A DNA stretch of 64,000 bases from Betaproteobacteria bacterium (GCA_021730905.1 JAKFYK010000029.1:62001-126000); one strand, 5' to 3'; positions 24,866 to 35,420 are shown, numbered from the stretch's first letter. Notes: generated from the letters alone by a model not told the origin. Numbers and translations are program-made.

Positions 24866-24917
24866 TAAAATAAGCCGCCGCGTTATTTTACGTTCGGGGC
24901 TTATCGTAAAATTAACG
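24866..24917. repeat. nested inverted repeats downstream of the frameshifted gene
   Basis: TAAAATAAGCC (24866-24876), TTATTTTACG (24883-24892), GGCTTAT (24898-24904) and CGTAAAATTAACG (24905-24917) make several alternative pairings, for example TAAAATAA with TTATTTTA, or ATTTTACG with CGTAAAAT. The rest of 24774-25004 holds no gene that I can support. The structure could be a transcription terminator or a recombinase site at the edge of the islet. Confidence 0.5.
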
Positions 24918-24980
24918 CACGCCGCCACTCACCCTGGCCCCACCCGGTGGCAAGAAGGCACCGGCCGCAGGAAAACCACC

Positions 24981-25007
24981 AAGTATTTGTTTTTATTGAT
25001 ATTTTCA
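24981..25007 (-). repeat. AT-rich dispersed element, copy 7
   Basis: On the minus strand TGAAAATATCAAT then AAAAACAAATACTT. The first three bases are the TGA stop codon of the acyl-CoA dehydrogenase gene. Confidence 0.85.
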
Positions 25008-26177
25008 GAATGACCGCGGCATCCCCAGCACGTGTGCGCCGATGTAGGACAGGATGAGATTGGTTGAAATCGGCGCCACCTGAAACAAGCGAGTCTCGCG
25101 GAATTTGCGCTCGACGTCGTACTCCGCCGCAAAACCATAACCACCATGCGTTTGCAGGCAGGTATTGGCCGCCGCCCATGACGCATCGGCACACAGCAGC
25201 AACGCCATGTTGGCCTCGGCGCCGCAGGGTTTGTGTTCGTCATACAAACCCGCTGCCTTGAAGCGCATAAGATTGGCCGCCTCCACGCCAGCATAGGCGC
25301 GCGCGATGGGAAACTGTATGCCCTGATTGGCGCCGATGGGCCGGTCGAACACCACGCGCTCGTTGGCATATTTGGTCGCGCGCTCGATGAACCAATAGCC
25401 GTCGCCGATGCATTCCGCGGCAATCAGAATGCGCTCGGAATTCAGCCCGTCGAGGATGTGCTTGAAGCCGCGCCCTTCTTCGCCGATCAGGTTTTCCGCC
25501 GGGATTTCGAGATTGTCGAAAAACAACTGGTTGGTGTCCTGGTTCACCATGTTGCGGATCGGGTTGATGGTGAGGCCCTTGCTCTTCAATGCTTCGCGCA
25601 CATCGACGATGAATATCGACATGCCTTCGGATTTGCTTTTGACGTCGGCAATCGGCGTGGTGCGCGCGAGCAGTATCATGAAATCCGTGTTGTTCATGCG
25701 CGAGATGTAAACCTTCTGCCCGTTCACCACGTAACGATCGCCCTTTTTTACCGCGACGGTTTTGAGCTTGGTGGTGTCGGTGCCCGTTGTCGGCTCGGTC
25801 ACGCCCATCGACTGCAAACGCCACTCGCCGCTGGCGATTTTCGGCAGGTATTTTTTCTTTTGCGCTGCCGAGCCGTGGCGCAGCAGTGTGCCCATGTTGT
25901 ACATCTGCCCGTGGCAGAAGCCTGCGTTGCCGCCACTACGGTTGATTTCCTCCGTGATCACCGACGCCGCGGTGAGCGACAGGCCGGAGCCGCCGTACTC
26001 TTCCGGGATCAGCGCCGACAGCCAGCCGGCCTTGGTCAACGCTTGCACGAATTCGGTCGGATAATTATGCGCCGCGTCGATTTTCTGGAAATACGCGCTG
26101 CCGAATTCTGCACACAGGGCGCGCACTCCCTCGCGAATATCGGCGTGAGCGTCCTGATCAGAGAGACCTTTGAACAT
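25005..26177 (-). CDS. acyl-CoA dehydrogenase
   Basis: 390 residues from the ATG at 26177 (MFKGLSDQDAHADIREGVRA); the longer frame has no homologous look. FAD-dependent oxidation of an acyl-CoA to the 2-enoyl-CoA. Motifs: 'SALIPEEYGGSGLSLTAASV', the FAD-binding 'MGVTEPTTGTDTTKLKTVAV', and the C-terminal 'QTHGGYGFAAEYDVERKFRE', in which the 'GGYGF' loop binds FAD. The usual catalytic Glu of straight-chain enzymes is at 'YDVERKFR' or nearby. The gene stands alone on the minus strand, divergent from the Bug-TPP module. The stop codon is supplied by the AT-rich repeat copy 7. Confidence 0.93.
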   Translation of the reverse strand: MFKGLSDQDAHADIREGVRALCAEFGSAYFQKIDAAHNYPTEFVQALTKAGWLSALIPEEYGGSGLSLTAASVITEEINRSGGNAGFCHGQMYNMGTLLRHGSAAQKKKYLPKIASGEWRLQSMGVTEPTTGTDTTKLKTVAVKKGDRYVVNGQKVYISRMNNTDFMILLARTTPIADVKSKSEGMSIFIVDVREALKSKGLTINPIRNMVNQDTNQLFFDNLEIPAENLIGEEGRGFKHILDGLNSERILIAAECIGDGYWFIERATKYANERVVFDRPIGANQGIQFPIARAYAGVEAANLMRFKAAGLYDEHKPCGAEANMALLLCADASWAAANTCLQTHGGYGFAAEYDVERKFRETRLFQVAPISTNLILSYIGAHVLGMPRSF

Positions 26178-26298
26178 GGGGAATCCGCGTAGCAAATGGA
26201 AAGGTCGCAAATTATAACAAGTAGGCTCCCTGCCACGTTCACATGTTGAGTCTGGCAGTTGTGCGCCACGCGGAGTAAAGTTCACGCAGGAGGATCTA

Positions 26299-27285
26299 AT
26301 GCCAAACAAAAATTGCTTACTGGCTGCTGTTGTCTGTATTGCCGCAACCCACATGGCCGTGGCCAGCGCTGCGCAGGCACAGACCGCAAACTATCCAACC
26401 CGCCCCGTGCGCCTGGTAGTGCCTTTCGCGGCGGGCGGCACCAACGACATTCTCGCCCGCATCATCGCTGAAAAATTCACCGAACGTCTCGGGCAGACCT
26501 TTGTGACGGATAACCGGGCTGGCGCCAATACCGTGGTCGGCTCCGAAATCGTCGCGCGCGCCGCACCGGACGGCCACACGCTGCTGATCACCTCCGCCAG
26601 CATGGCCGTCAATCCGAGCCTGGTGCGCAAACTGCCGTACGATACCGAGCGTGATTTCGCGCCGATAGGCATTGTCGCCGGTGGACCCTATCTGATGGTG
26701 GTACATCCGGCAGTGCCTGCGAAATCCGTGAGCGAATTTATTGCATGGGCCAAGTCGCAACAAGGCAAGGTGAACTATGCCTCCACCGGCACCGGCAGCC
26801 CGCCACATCTGTGCGCCGAATTGCTCAAGATTACCGCGGGCATGGACATGCAGCATGTGCCGTACAAAGGCGGCGGCGCGGTATTGCCGGACATCATCGC
26901 CGGGCGCGTGTCGATGTTTTTCGGCTCCATCGCGACGCTGAAGCCGCACGTTGACAGCGGGCGGGTGCGCGCGGTGGCCATGACCACGGTAAAGCGTGCC
27001 GCTGCCATGCCCGACGTGCCTACGTTCATCGAATCGGGACTCGCCGGTTACGAAGTCAACGGCTGGTACGGCCTGCTCACCACGGGCAATACGCCGCGCG
27101 CCATCGTTGAACAGCTCAACAGCACGCTGCGACAGATACTCAATGATGCCAATACCCGCGCGCAATTTCTCAAAAACGGGCTCGACCCTGCGCCGACGGG
27201 CGCCGACGAATTCGCCAAACTGCTGCGTGCTGAACTCGTAAAATGGGCGAAAGTCGTAAAAGCGGCCGGCATCAAGCCGGAGTAG
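26299..27285 (+). CDS. Bug/TctC-like periplasmic solute-binding protein
   Basis: 328 residues. Long signal peptide ending 'AVASAAQAQ', mature 'NYPTRPVRLVVPFAAGGTND', C-terminus 'KWAKVVKAAGIKPE'. The start ATG has a strong AGGAGG seven bases upstream. It is followed by a two-subunit TPP decarboxylase 50 bases on. The same gene order (Bug, TPP alpha, TPP beta) recurs at 49553-51730, so this binding protein probably delivers the 2-oxo acid or its precursor to that enzyme (inference). Confidence 0.95.
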   Translation: MPNKNCLLAAVVCIAATHMAVASAAQAQTANYPTRPVRLVVPFAAGGTNDILARIIAEKFTERLGQTFVTDNRAGANTVVGSEIVARAAPDGHTLLITSASMAVNPSLVRKLPYDTERDFAPIGIVAGGPYLMVVHPAVPAKSVSEFIAWAKSQQGKVNYASTGTGSPPHLCAELLKITAGMDMQHVPYKGGGAVLPDIIAGRVSMFFGSIATLKPHVDSGRVRAVAMTTVKRAAAMPDVPTFIESGLAGYEVNGWYGLLTTGNTPRAIVEQLNSTLRQILNDANTRAQFLKNGLDPAPTGADEFAKLLRAELVKWAKVVKAAGIKPE

Positions 27286-27335
27286 CGTTTGCTTCACATT
27301 TCGCGCTTCACCCCTCACCCTTCACGGAACTTGAA

Positions 27336-27857
27336 ATGCCCCCTACCCCACCCACCTGGTCCGACGCTGTCATGGACGTGTTCCACGCGCAGAAAATCCG
27401 CCAGGTCGCCTACGTGCCCGACACCGGACTCAAGCGCTTGATTGAAATGGTACGCGCCGATAAAACCATGCAGGCGGTTCCGCTCACCACGGAAGAAGAA
27501 GGTGTGGCGATGGCCGTTGGCGCGTGTCTCGGCGGCGAGCGCGCGGTGCTGCTGCTGCAATCCAGCGGCGCCGGCAACTGCATCAACATGCTGGGCATGA
27601 TTACCGAATGCAGAGTACCGCTGTTGCTACTGGTAACGATGCGCGGCACCTGGGCCGAGTTTAATCCGTGGCAAATACCGATGGCGGAAGCCACGCCATC
27701 GGTGCTCGCAGCCATCGGCTGCGTAGTCAAAAAAGTCGATAACGTTGAACAAGTCGGCCCCACGGTATCGGCTGCATGCCAACTGGCCTTCAATACCAAC
27801 CGCCCGGTGGCAGTGCTGATGGATCAGCGCGTGGTAGGTGTGAAGGAGTTCAAATGA
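27336..27857 (+). CDS. TPP-dependent 2-oxo acid decarboxylase, alpha subunit (sulfopyruvate decarboxylase-like)
   Basis: 173 residues from the ATG at 27336. This is the PYR-domain half of a split thiamine-diphosphate enzyme, like ComD: the cofactor-activating Glu lies in 'PLTTEEEGVAMAVGACLGG', and 'LLLQSSGAGNCINMLGMI' and 'RGTWAEFNPWQIPM' are typical of sulfopyruvate or phosphonopyruvate decarboxylases. The stop overlaps the beta subunit ATG (ATGA). The product would be an aldehyde plus CO2. The exact acid is not known; a paralogue lies at 50590. Confidence 0.88.
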   Translation: MPPTPPTWSDAVMDVFHAQKIRQVAYVPDTGLKRLIEMVRADKTMQAVPLTTEEEGVAMAVGACLGGERAVLLLQSSGAGNCINMLGMITECRVPLLLLVTMRGTWAEFNPWQIPMAEATPSVLAAIGCVVKKVDNVEQVGPTVSAACQLAFNTNRPVAVLMDQRVVGVKEFK

Positions 27858-28444
27858 ACAAACATAAAAAGCCCACGCTGGACCGGCGCGCTGTCGTCGC
27901 CGCTATACTTAAGCAACGCGGTGACGCACTGGTGGTCGCCGGACTTGGCGCGCCCTGCTTCGACGTGATGGCCTGCGGCGACAATCCACTGAATTTTTAC
28001 ACCTGGGGTGCGATGGGCGGCACCGCGATGATCGGCCTCGGCCTTGCGCTCGCACAACCCAAGCGCCGCGTGCTGGTGATTACCGGCGACGGCGACATGC
28101 TGATGGCGATGGGCAGCTTCGCCACCATCGGCGCGAAACAACCAAAGAACCTCGCCATCATCGTGATGGACAACGAGCATTACGGCGAAACCGGCATGCA
28201 GCAAACGCATACGCAGCTTGGCACAGAGTTCGCGGGCGTGGCGAAGGCCACCGGCTTTCGCGCGGCAGGAACGATTTACACCGATGCACAGCTCAAAGCG
28301 TGGCTGCCGCGCATTCATCGCGAACGCGGACCGATATTCGTCGGCGCCAAAGTGGCGATTGATCGTGGAGAATTCATATTGCCGCCGCGCGACGGCACTG
28401 AACTCAAGCTGCGGTTTCAGCAGGCACTGCAGAAGGCATCATAA
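27854..28444 (+). CDS. TPP-dependent 2-oxo acid decarboxylase, beta subunit
   Basis: 196 residues, coupled to the alpha subunit by a 4-base overlap. This is the PP-domain half: TPP/Mg motif 'VITGDGDMLMAMGSFATIGA' ending about 30 residues later in 'IVMDNEHYGETGMQ', the G-D-G...N pattern. 'FYTWGAMGGTAMIGLGLALA' is typical of ComE-type subunits. Together with the preceding gene it forms the active heteromer. A terminator-like structure follows at 28450-28487. Confidence 0.9.
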   Translation: MNKHKKPTLDRRAVVAAILKQRGDALVVAGLGAPCFDVMACGDNPLNFYTWGAMGGTAMIGLGLALAQPKRRVLVITGDGDMLMAMGSFATIGAKQPKNLAIIVMDNEHYGETGMQQTHTQLGTEFAGVAKATGFRAAGTIYTDAQLKAWLPRIHRERGPIFVGAKVAIDRGEFILPPRDGTELKLRFQQALQKAS

Positions 28445-28449
28445 ACATG

Positions 28450-28487
28450 GATTCCCGCCTGCACGGGAATGACCCCTTCGGGTTTTT
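28450..28487 (+). terminator. hairpins and T-run after the TPP decarboxylase genes
   Basis: ATTCCCG-CCTGCA-CGGGAAT (28450-28469) is a 7-bp stem of the common TTCCCGC repeat type. It is followed by ACCC-CTTC-GGGT (28472-28483) and a run of five T. The second stem is short but carries the stable UUCG-type loop. Plausible intrinsic terminator between the decarboxylase operon and aconitase. Confidence 0.5.
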
Positions 28488-28546
28488 AGTCTGTGTAAAT
28501 CCGTGAACGCCGTAGCCACTACCATTCGCTTCCTACAAACCCAAAC

Positions 28547-31213
28547 ATGACCGCTGATCTCAAATCCTTCTGCAGAAGCTCCATCCATCTCGGTCATGGC
28601 AAAACTGGTCACTACTACTCGCTCGCCGCACTCGAGAAACTCGGCATGGGCGACATCTCCCGCTTGCCGGTATCGCTGCGCATCGTACTTGAATCGTTGC
28701 TGCGCAATTGCGACGGCAAGATCGTCACCGAACAAAACGTGCGCGAGCTCGCGGCCTGGCGACCGAATGGCCCACGCACCGAGGAGATTCCGTTCATCGT
28801 CGGGCGCGTGGTGTTGAACTGCATGGCGGGCATTCCGCTGCTCGGCGACCTGACAGCGATACGCGGTGAAGTGAACCGGCGCGGACTGCCGATGTCACTC
28901 GCCGAGCCCAAGGTACCGGTCGACATGGTGCTCGATCACACGCTGACGGTCGATTACCACGGCACGGCTGATGCACTGGAAAAAAACAATGCGCTTGATA
29001 TCCAGCGCAACGCGGAGCGCTTCCGCTTCGTCAAATGGGCGATGCAGGCATACAAAGGCATACGACTGATTCCGCCCGGCGGCGGCATACTGCACCAGGT
29101 CAATCTCGAATACCTGGCGCCCGGGGTACTAGAGCGCGATGGCGCCTACTTCCCCGATTCGCTGGTCGGCACCGATTCGCACACCGGCATGATCGCCGGG
29201 CTCGGCTGCGTGGGCTGGGGCGTGGGAGGGATCGAAGCTGAAGCGGCGACGCTCGGGCAACCGGTGTACATGCTCACGCCAGATGTGGTCGGCGTGCATG
29301 TGACCGGCGCGCTCAAGCCCGGCGTCACCGCCACCGACATGGTGCTGCACGTCACGGAAATGCTGCGTCAGCAAAAAGTCGTCGGCAAGTTTGTCGAATT
29401 TTTTGGTGGGGGCATCGCTAATCTCACTGTGCCGGATCGCGCGACGATCTCGAACATGTCGCCTGAATACGGCGCGACCATCGGTTACTTTCCGGTCGAT
29501 GAACAAACACTGCGCTATTTCAGACAGACCGGCAGGCCTGAAGCGCAGGTCGCCGCCACCGAAGCCTACTACCGAATGCAAGGCATTTTTGGTGCGGCGA
29601 AGTCGGGCGAAGTGGACTATTCGCAGGTGCTGACGCTCGACCTTTCATCCATTACACCCAACGTCGCCGGCCCCAAGCGTCCGCAGGATCGCGTGCCGCT
29701 GGCGGAATTGAAACCGCGCTTCGATGCGTTGCTTGCGAAATCCATCGCCGACGGCGGCTACGCAAAAACCACTTTGCTCAAAGACGCAGGCCCGCGCGAT
29801 GGCGACGTGGTGATCGCTGCGATTGCCTCATGCACCAATACTTCCAACCCGAGCGTGATGCTCGCCGCCGGTCTGGTTGCAAAGAAAGCCGTCGAATGCG
29901 GCCTCGCATCACGGCCGTGGGTCAAGACATCGCTCACACCCGGCTCGGTTGCCGTGAGCAAATACCTCGACGCCACCGGTTTGCAGCCTTACCTCGACAA
30001 ACTCGGCTTCAACATCGCGGGTTACAGTTGTGCCACCTGTTTCGGCGGCACTGGTCCCATCGACGCCACACTGGAAAAAGCCATTATCGACAACGATGCC
30101 GTCACCTGCGCTGTGGTTTCCGGCAACCGCAACTTCGAGGCGCGCATCCACCCGGCAGTGCGCGCGGCATTTCTGATGAGCCCCCCACTGATTGTGGCGT
30201 TCGCCATCGCTGGACGCGTGGACATCGACATGAACAACGAACCGTTAGGCACTGGCAACGACGGCAAGCCGGTGTATCTCAAAGATATCTGGCCCACGAG
30301 CGAGGAAATCGCCAGCCACATGGCCACCGCAATGAACCCGGAGAATTACCGCGCGGTGTACAGCATGACCGCTTCACAGATGAATCCACTATGGGACACC
30401 ATCACGCAATCCACGGGTGAACTATTTTCATGGAGCAACAACTCCACCTATATTAAAGAACCACCCTGGCTTTCAGAAACCGCGCTCACGCAATCAAGCC
30501 TGCGCGACTATCGCGGTGCGCGCGCGCTGGCGCTACTCGGCAACTCGATCACTACCGATCACATCAGTCCGATCGGCAGCATCAAGTCCACCCTGCCCGC
30601 CGGGCTGTATCTGCAACAACATGGTGTCGCGACAGCGGACTTCAATAATTACGGCTCGCGCCGCATGAATCATGAAATCATGGTGCGCGGCACCTTCGCC
30701 AACATCCGGCTGCGCAACATCATGACGCCCGGCATCGAAGGCGGCGTCACCGTGCATCAGCCGAGCGGCGAGCAACTGAGCATCTACGATGCAGCGATGC
30801 GCTATGCCGCCGAAAAAGTGCCGCTGATCGTGATCGCCGGCGAGGAATACGGCACCGGCAGCGCGCGCGACTGGGCCGCCAAAGGCACGCGTTTGCTGGG
30901 CGTGCGCGTCGTTATCGCCAACAGCTTTGAGCGCATCCACCGCAGCAACCTCGTAGGACTCGGCGTGGTGCCGTGCCAGTTGCCAGCGGGCGTCACGGTC
31001 GCCACGCTGGGGCTGAATGGCACCGAATCCTTCGACGTCATCGGGCTCACCGACACTGCGAGGCCGCGTCAGCCGGTGACGCTGGCCATACGCCATGCTG
31101 ATGGCAAACAGCAAATCGTAACGCTCATGCTGCGGCTGGATACGCAGGCCGAGATTGAGTACGTGAAGCGTGGCGGGATATTGCCTTATGTGCTGGCGGG
31201 AATGGCTGCGTAA
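28547..31213 (+). CDS. acnA: aconitate hydratase, AcnA type
   Basis: 888 residues. Fe-S dehydratase interconverting citrate and isocitrate through cis-aconitate in the cytosol. The three cluster cysteines are visible: Cys429 in '[10 protein letters not shown]', and Cys495 and Cys498 in '[13 protein letters not shown]'. Other marks are '[20 protein letters not shown]' and the C-terminal '[19 protein letters not shown]' (substrate-binding Arg and Ser). The length and the N-terminal '[17 protein letters not shown]' fit AcnA. It is rather divergent from housekeeping AcnA (for example [20 protein letters not shown]), so a specialised 2-methylcitrate or other homologue (AcnD-like) is possible. No prp genes are next to it. 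Confidence 0.88.
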   Translation: MTADLKSFCRSSIHLGHGKTGHYYSLAALEKLGMGDISRLPVSLRIVLESLLRNCDGKIVTEQNVRELAAWRPNGPRTEEIPFIVGRVVLNCMAGIPLLGDLTAIRGEVNRRGLPMSLAEPKVPVDMVLDHTLTVDYHGTADALEKNNALDIQRNAERFRFVKWAMQAYKGIRLIPPGGGILHQVNLEYLAPGVLERDGAYFPDSLVGTDSHTGMIAGLGCVGWGVGGIEAEAATLGQPVYMLTPDVVGVHVTGALKPGVTATDMVLHVTEMLRQQKVVGKFVEFFGGGIANLTVPDRATISNMSPEYGATIGYFPVDEQTLRYFRQTGRPEAQVAATEAYYRMQGIFGAAKSGEVDYSQVLTLDLSSITPNVAGPKRPQDRVPLAELKPRFDALLAKSIADGGYAKTTLLKDAGPRDGDVVIAAIASCTNTSNPSVMLAAGLVAKKAVECGLASRPWVKTSLTPGSVAVSKYLDATGLQPYLDKLGFNIAGYSCATCFGGTGPIDATLEKAIIDNDAVTCAVVSGNRNFEARIHPAVRAAFLMSPPLIVAFAIAGRVDIDMNNEPLGTGNDGKPVYLKDIWPTSEEIASHMATAMNPENYRAVYSMTASQMNPLWDTITQSTGELFSWSNNSTYIKEPPWLSETALTQSSLRDYRGARALALLGNSITTDHISPIGSIKSTLPAGLYLQQHGVATADFNNYGSRRMNHEIMVRGTFANIRLRNIMTPGIEGGVTVHQPSGEQLSIYDAAMRYAAEKVPLIVIAGEEYGTGSARDWAAKGTRLLGVRVVIANSFERIHRSNLVGLGVVPCQLPAGVTVATLGLNGTESFDVIGLTDTARPRQPVTLAIRHADGKQQIVTLMLRLDTQAEIEYVKRGGILPYVLAGMAA

Positions 31214-31356
31214 GCCACGGCATGGACGCCGGATGTTTCCAGCCAGGCCGGAGCAACAGGACTATCCTCGTTCGGCGATGCAGAATGGGGGATTACCGGT
31301 TACATTAGCAGGGGCGAGGGTTTAGCAAAACTCCCTTGATGGGGAACACGCTAGTC

Positions 31357-34300
31357 ATGAACAATCTGGGCATTGCGGATGACGCCTCGGTGCAGCAAAT
31401 CCCCAGCATACGGCGGGCTTTGCTGCTGCGATTTGTCGCGCGCATCGCGTTTACATTCCTGGTGTTTTGCGTCGCGGTATATTTCCTGGTGCTACAGCCA
31501 GCGGCGACGCAAATCGGGCGCGGCGAAATGCAGCGCGCGGCCGAACAGGCCGAAGTCCAGATCGCGTCAGTGGTCAGGCAGATCGAACGTATTGCCCTCA
31601 CCGGCCGGGACTGGGGCATACAGGATCAGTTCAACCTGTCCGAAATCAGCGCGTTTAACCGCATCTTTATTCCTGTCATCAACAACCAGTCGCAGGTTAC
31701 TTCGATACTGTTCGCCAACAACCGCGGCCAGGAATTCATGCTACTCAAAATGCCGCATGGCGAATGGCGCAACCGTATAACCGACACTGAAAAATGGAGC
31801 AAGCGCCAGCGCTGGCTGACATGGCGAGGCGTCGATGAATTGATTGGAGAAGAATGGACCGAGCGCGATTACAACCCGCTGGTCCGCCCATGGCATATCG
31901 GCGCGATGAGCCTGCAGCGCGAGCGTGCCGTCTATTGGACGGATCCCTATGTTTTTTTCACCACCAAGGACTTGGGCATTACCGCCTCCACCAGATGGCG
32001 GAATACTGCTTCCGGCGACGACCTGGTGCTGGCGTTTGACGTCAAGCTCAACGATCTCTCGGTACTGACGACGAATCTGAAGGTCGGCGAGCACGGACGG
32101 GCAGCAATCCTGACGGATGACGGCAGAATTGTCGGTGTTCCCGGACATCCGGATGTAAAAACGGAAAAGGATATTCAAGACAGTATCCTGCGCAAACCAT
32201 CGGACACCCCTTTCAATTTTCTGGCAAGTGCCGTGGCGCAGTGGGAACGCGATAGCCGTCCCTACGACAAAATCGGCGAATTCCGCATCGGAAATGAGAA
32301 CTGGCTGTGGCGTTTTCATTCGACGCCGGTGGGCAATGGTCATTTCATTGTGGCCACGGTGGCCCCGGACAGCGACTTCCTTCCGGTCGCGCTGAAGCAG
32401 GCGGCTGGCGCATTCGGCCTGATTTTTCTGGTGGTTCTGGTTCTGGGAGTGATACTCACCGCGCGCCTGGCAAAAGGTTTCAGTGCGCCATTGCAGAAGC
32501 TTGCCGAGGAAAGCCGCCGACTGGGTGAACTCGATCTGGAGCAACCGGTTAAAGTTGAAGCACCCTGGCGCGAACTCGCGATGCTCGCGTCCGCGCAAGA
32601 GCGCATGCGTGTCGCATTGAAGGCGTCCACCGCAGCGCTCGAAACATCCAATCGCGAACTGGAAGCGCGCGTGGCACAGCGCACCCGCGAACTGGGTGAA
32701 AGCGAGGCTTACTTCCGAGCCATTTTCGAGAACACCGGCGTGGGCATACTTAGCCGCGGTCCGGATCATCGTGTCGTGCAGGTCAACAACGCCTACCTGG
32801 ATTTCATCGGCTTCACGCGTGAAGAAATAGACAGAGTCGATCCGACAGCGATAATGACCGACGAAGATCGCAAATCGGTGGCAAAACTGTTCAATCAGCT
32901 TGAGACCGGCGAGCTTTCCGTGTATCGCATCGAGAGGCACTATCGCAGGAAAGACGGCGGTTTGCGCTGGGCTGATGTTGTCACCAGCGCCATTCGCGAT
33001 CCGGAAGGCCGTTTTCTGGCGACGGTTGCCATCGTCAATGACATCACCAAGCGCAAGGAAGCCGATGCGCTACTGCAGGCGATCATCGACCGCATTCCGG
33101 TGCCGGTGTTCTACAAGGGGCCGGATACACGGTTCCTCGGCTGCAATCGCGCGTACGAGGAGACCTTCGGCATCGACCGCAGGGATTTTATCGGCCAGCG
33201 CGTACTGGACATGAAATATCTGCAGCCAGCGGACCGCGAAGCCTATCAGGCCGAGGGCGAGCGCGTGATTGCGGAAGGATCAGTGGTGCGCAAGGAAATG
33301 CGCATGCCATTTGCCGACGGCGAGACTCACGACACGCTTTATTCGATCAGCGGCTTTCGCAATCCAGACGGTTCCGCCGCCGGCCTCGTAGGCGTCATCG
33401 TCGACGTCAGCGAACTGCGGCAGACCGAGGAAGCGCTGCGGCAGGCCAAGGAAATCGCCGAAGAGGCGACGCGCACCAAATCGATGTTCCTCGCCAACAT
33501 GAGCCATGAAATCCGCACGCCGATGAACGGCGTTGTCGGCATGCTGGAAATTTTGACGCACAGCAACCTGTCGGAACATCAGGCCGATGCCGTCAGGACC
33601 ATGCGTGATTCCGCGTTTTCCCTGCTGGGCATCATTGACGACATACTGGATTTCTCGAAGATCGAGGCTGGCAGGCTGGAACTCGAACGAGCGCCGGTTT
33701 CCGTGATCGAACTGGTTGAAGACATCTGCACCGCGCTGTCGCCAGTAGCCACCAATAAAAATGTGGACCTCGCCGTGTTCGTCGCGCCCGAAGTGCCCAT
33801 GCAGATCTGGTCCGACCCCACGCGGCTGCGCCAGGTTCTCAACAACCTGGTAGGTAACGCCATCAAATTCAGCGGCGGTCGCGCCGAGACGCGGGGACAG
33901 GTGGCAGTACGGGCGACGCTCACGAGAACCGATCCGGTGTGTCTGGCTTTCACCATCAGCGACAACGGTATCGGCATGACAGCGGAGACCCTGCAAAACC
34001 TTTTCACGTCCTTTACCCAGGCGCAGGCATCCACCACGCGCCGCTTTGGCGGAACGGGGCTGGGTCTTGCGATCTCCAGACGGCTGGTAGATATGATGAA
34101 GGGCGAAATTGCCGTGGAAAGCACGGTCGGCCGCGGGTCCACCTTTACCGTTACCCTGCCCGTTGAAGCGGTGGCCGGGAGCACCCGCCGTCCCTTCCCG
34201 GATCTCAGCGGACTGAATTATGTGGTCGTAACCGGCACGGTTATCAACAGCAATGATTTGCGCGCCTATCTGGAATATGCCGGTGCACGAGTGCATGTGG

Positions 34301-35418
34301 CGGAAGACCTGCACAAGGCAGTGCAATTCGCGGCGAGCCTGGGCGGCTCAGTCATAGTCATTCATGACACGATGCACAATGGCGCTCCGCTGACTACCCT
34401 GCGCGCTGCCTTTGCATCCTTGCCAAACATGCGGCATGTGCTGATCACGCGGAGCGGCCGGCGCCAGCGCGCACGCGTGGATGCTCCGGATGCAGTCACC
34501 ATGGACGGTACGGTGCTGCGCCAGCAGACTTTTCTGCGCGCTGTGGCGGTGGCGGGCGGCCGCGCGTCGCCAGAAACATCATATGAGCGCAAGAGCAACG
34601 AACTGATTGCCGAGAATTCGGACTTGCCTTCCATTGCCGAAGCACGCGCGCAGGATCGCCTGATCCTGGTTGCCGAGGACGACGAGATCAATCAAAAAGT
34701 AATTCTCAAGCAACTCGCATTGCTCGGATATGCCGCTGAAATTGCCCCCAATGGCATGGAAGCCCTGCGCATGTGGCGCACCGGGCATTACGCATTGCTG
34801 CTGACCGATCTGCATATGCCGGAAATGGATGGCTACCTGCTGACTGAAACCATACGCCGTGAAGCACCGGCAGCACCGCGCATGCCCATACTGGCACTGA
34901 CGGCTAATGCTTTGACAGGCGAAGCAGCCCGCGCACTGGCCGTGGGCATGGACGAATACCTGACCAAGCCCTTGCAACTGCGCATACTTCGAGCGGCCCT
35001 GGATAAATGGCTACCACGATTACGCGATGTAAGCGCACCTTCCGTGCCACCGGATAAAGTCCAACCTATTGCAGACACCCCCGTGGTGGATGTCTCGGTG
35101 TTAAAGAGCCTGGTGGGCGATGATCCGCAAACCGTGCGAGAATTCCTTTCCGATTATCAGGCATCAGCCCAGCGCCTCAATGTGGAATTGCACTCAGCCG
35201 CCACCGCAGGCGACACACGGCAAGTCGCCGCCATCAGCCACAAGCTTAAATCATCCTCCCGCGCCGTGGGCGCACTGGCGCTGGGCGATCTGTGCGCCGA
35301 ACTGGAGAACGCAGGCAAAACCGGAGACAAAACGGCCATCACGCAAGGCATACCAAGATTCGAAATCGCGCTATCAGCAGTCGAGGCGGGGATTGCCGGC
35401 CTACTAAAGGAAGCATGA
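31357..35418 (+). CDS. hybrid sensor histidine kinase (periplasmic sensor, 2 PAS, HisKA, HATPase, pseudo-REC, REC, HPt)
   Basis: About 1350 residues (numbers from ATG 31357, which has GGGGA upstream; ATG 31339 is possible). TM1 about 23-45, a periplasmic CHASE4-like sensor ('IALTGRDWGIQDQFNLSEIS'), TM2 about 345-370, HAMP, and two PAS domains ('YFRAIFENTGVGILSRGP' and 'IIDRIPVPVFYKGPDTRF'). The kinase core has phospho-His717 in 'MSHEIRTPMNG', the N-box near 829 (NNLVGNAIKFS), 'DNGIGM' at 869 and 'GGTGLGLAIS' near 897. A first receiver-like domain lacks the acidic pocket. A second has Asp1151 in 'LTDLHMPEMDG', and the HPt has His1295 in 'ISHKLKSSSRAVGA'. A full phosphorelay is therefore in one chain. 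It is followed directly by a REC-EAL protein, its likely output. Confidence 0.92.
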   Translation: MNNLGIADDASVQQIPSIRRALLLRFVARIAFTFLVFCVAVYFLVLQPAATQIGRGEMQRAAEQAEVQIASVVRQIERIALTGRDWGIQDQFNLSEISAFNRIFIPVINNQSQVTSILFANNRGQEFMLLKMPHGEWRNRITDTEKWSKRQRWLTWRGVDELIGEEWTERDYNPLVRPWHIGAMSLQRERAVYWTDPYVFFTTKDLGITASTRWRNTASGDDLVLAFDVKLNDLSVLTTNLKVGEHGRAAILTDDGRIVGVPGHPDVKTEKDIQDSILRKPSDTPFNFLASAVAQWERDSRPYDKIGEFRIGNENWLWRFHSTPVGNGHFIVATVAPDSDFLPVALKQAAGAFGLIFLVVLVLGVILTARLAKGFSAPLQKLAEESRRLGELDLEQPVKVEAPWRELAMLASAQERMRVALKASTAALETSNRELEARVAQRTRELGESEAYFRAIFENTGVGILSRGPDHRVVQVNNAYLDFIGFTREEIDRVDPTAIMTDEDRKSVAKLFNQLETGELSVYRIERHYRRKDGGLRWADVVTSAIRDPEGRFLATVAIVNDITKRKEADALLQAIIDRIPVPVFYKGPDTRFLGCNRAYEETFGIDRRDFIGQRVLDMKYLQPADREAYQAEGERVIAEGSVVRKEMRMPFADGETHDTLYSISGFRNPDGSAAGLVGVIVDVSELRQTEEALRQAKEIAEEATRTKSMFLANMSHEIRTPMNGVVGMLEILTHSNLSEHQADAVRTMRDSAFSLLGIIDDILDFSKIEAGRLELERAPVSVIELVEDICTALSPVATNKNVDLAVFVAPEVPMQIWSDPTRLRQVLNNLVGNAIKFSGGRAETRGQVAVRATLTRTDPVCLAFTISDNGIGMTAETLQNLFTSFTQAQASTTRRFGGTGLGLAISRRLVDMMKGEIAVESTVGRGSTFTVTLPVEAVAGSTRRPFPDLSGLNYVVVTGTVINSNDLRAYLEYAGARVHVAEDLHKAVQFAASLGGSVIVIHDTMHNGAPLTTLRAAFASLPNMRHVLITRSGRRQRARVDAPDAVTMDGTVLRQQTFLRAVAVAGGRASPETSYERKSNELIAENSDLPSIAEARAQDRLILVAEDDEINQKVILKQLALLGYAAEIAPNGMEALRMWRTGHYALLLTDLHMPEMDGYLLTETIRREAPAAPRMPILALTANALTGEAARALAVGMDEYLTKPLQLRILRAALDKWLPRLRDVSAPSVPPDKVQPIADTPVVDVSVLKSLVGDDPQTVREFLSDYQASAQRLNVELHSAATAGDTRQVAAISHKLKSSSRAVGALALGDLCAELENAGKTGDKTAITQGIPRFEIALSAVEAGIAGLLKEA

Positions 35419-35420
35419 CT

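Noticed and set aside
28547-31213. AcnD-type 2-methylcitrate dehydratase instead of AcnA
   Set aside because: Length (888) and N-terminal pattern are closer to AcnA and no prpC/prpB/prpF genes are adjacent, though specialised function remains possible.
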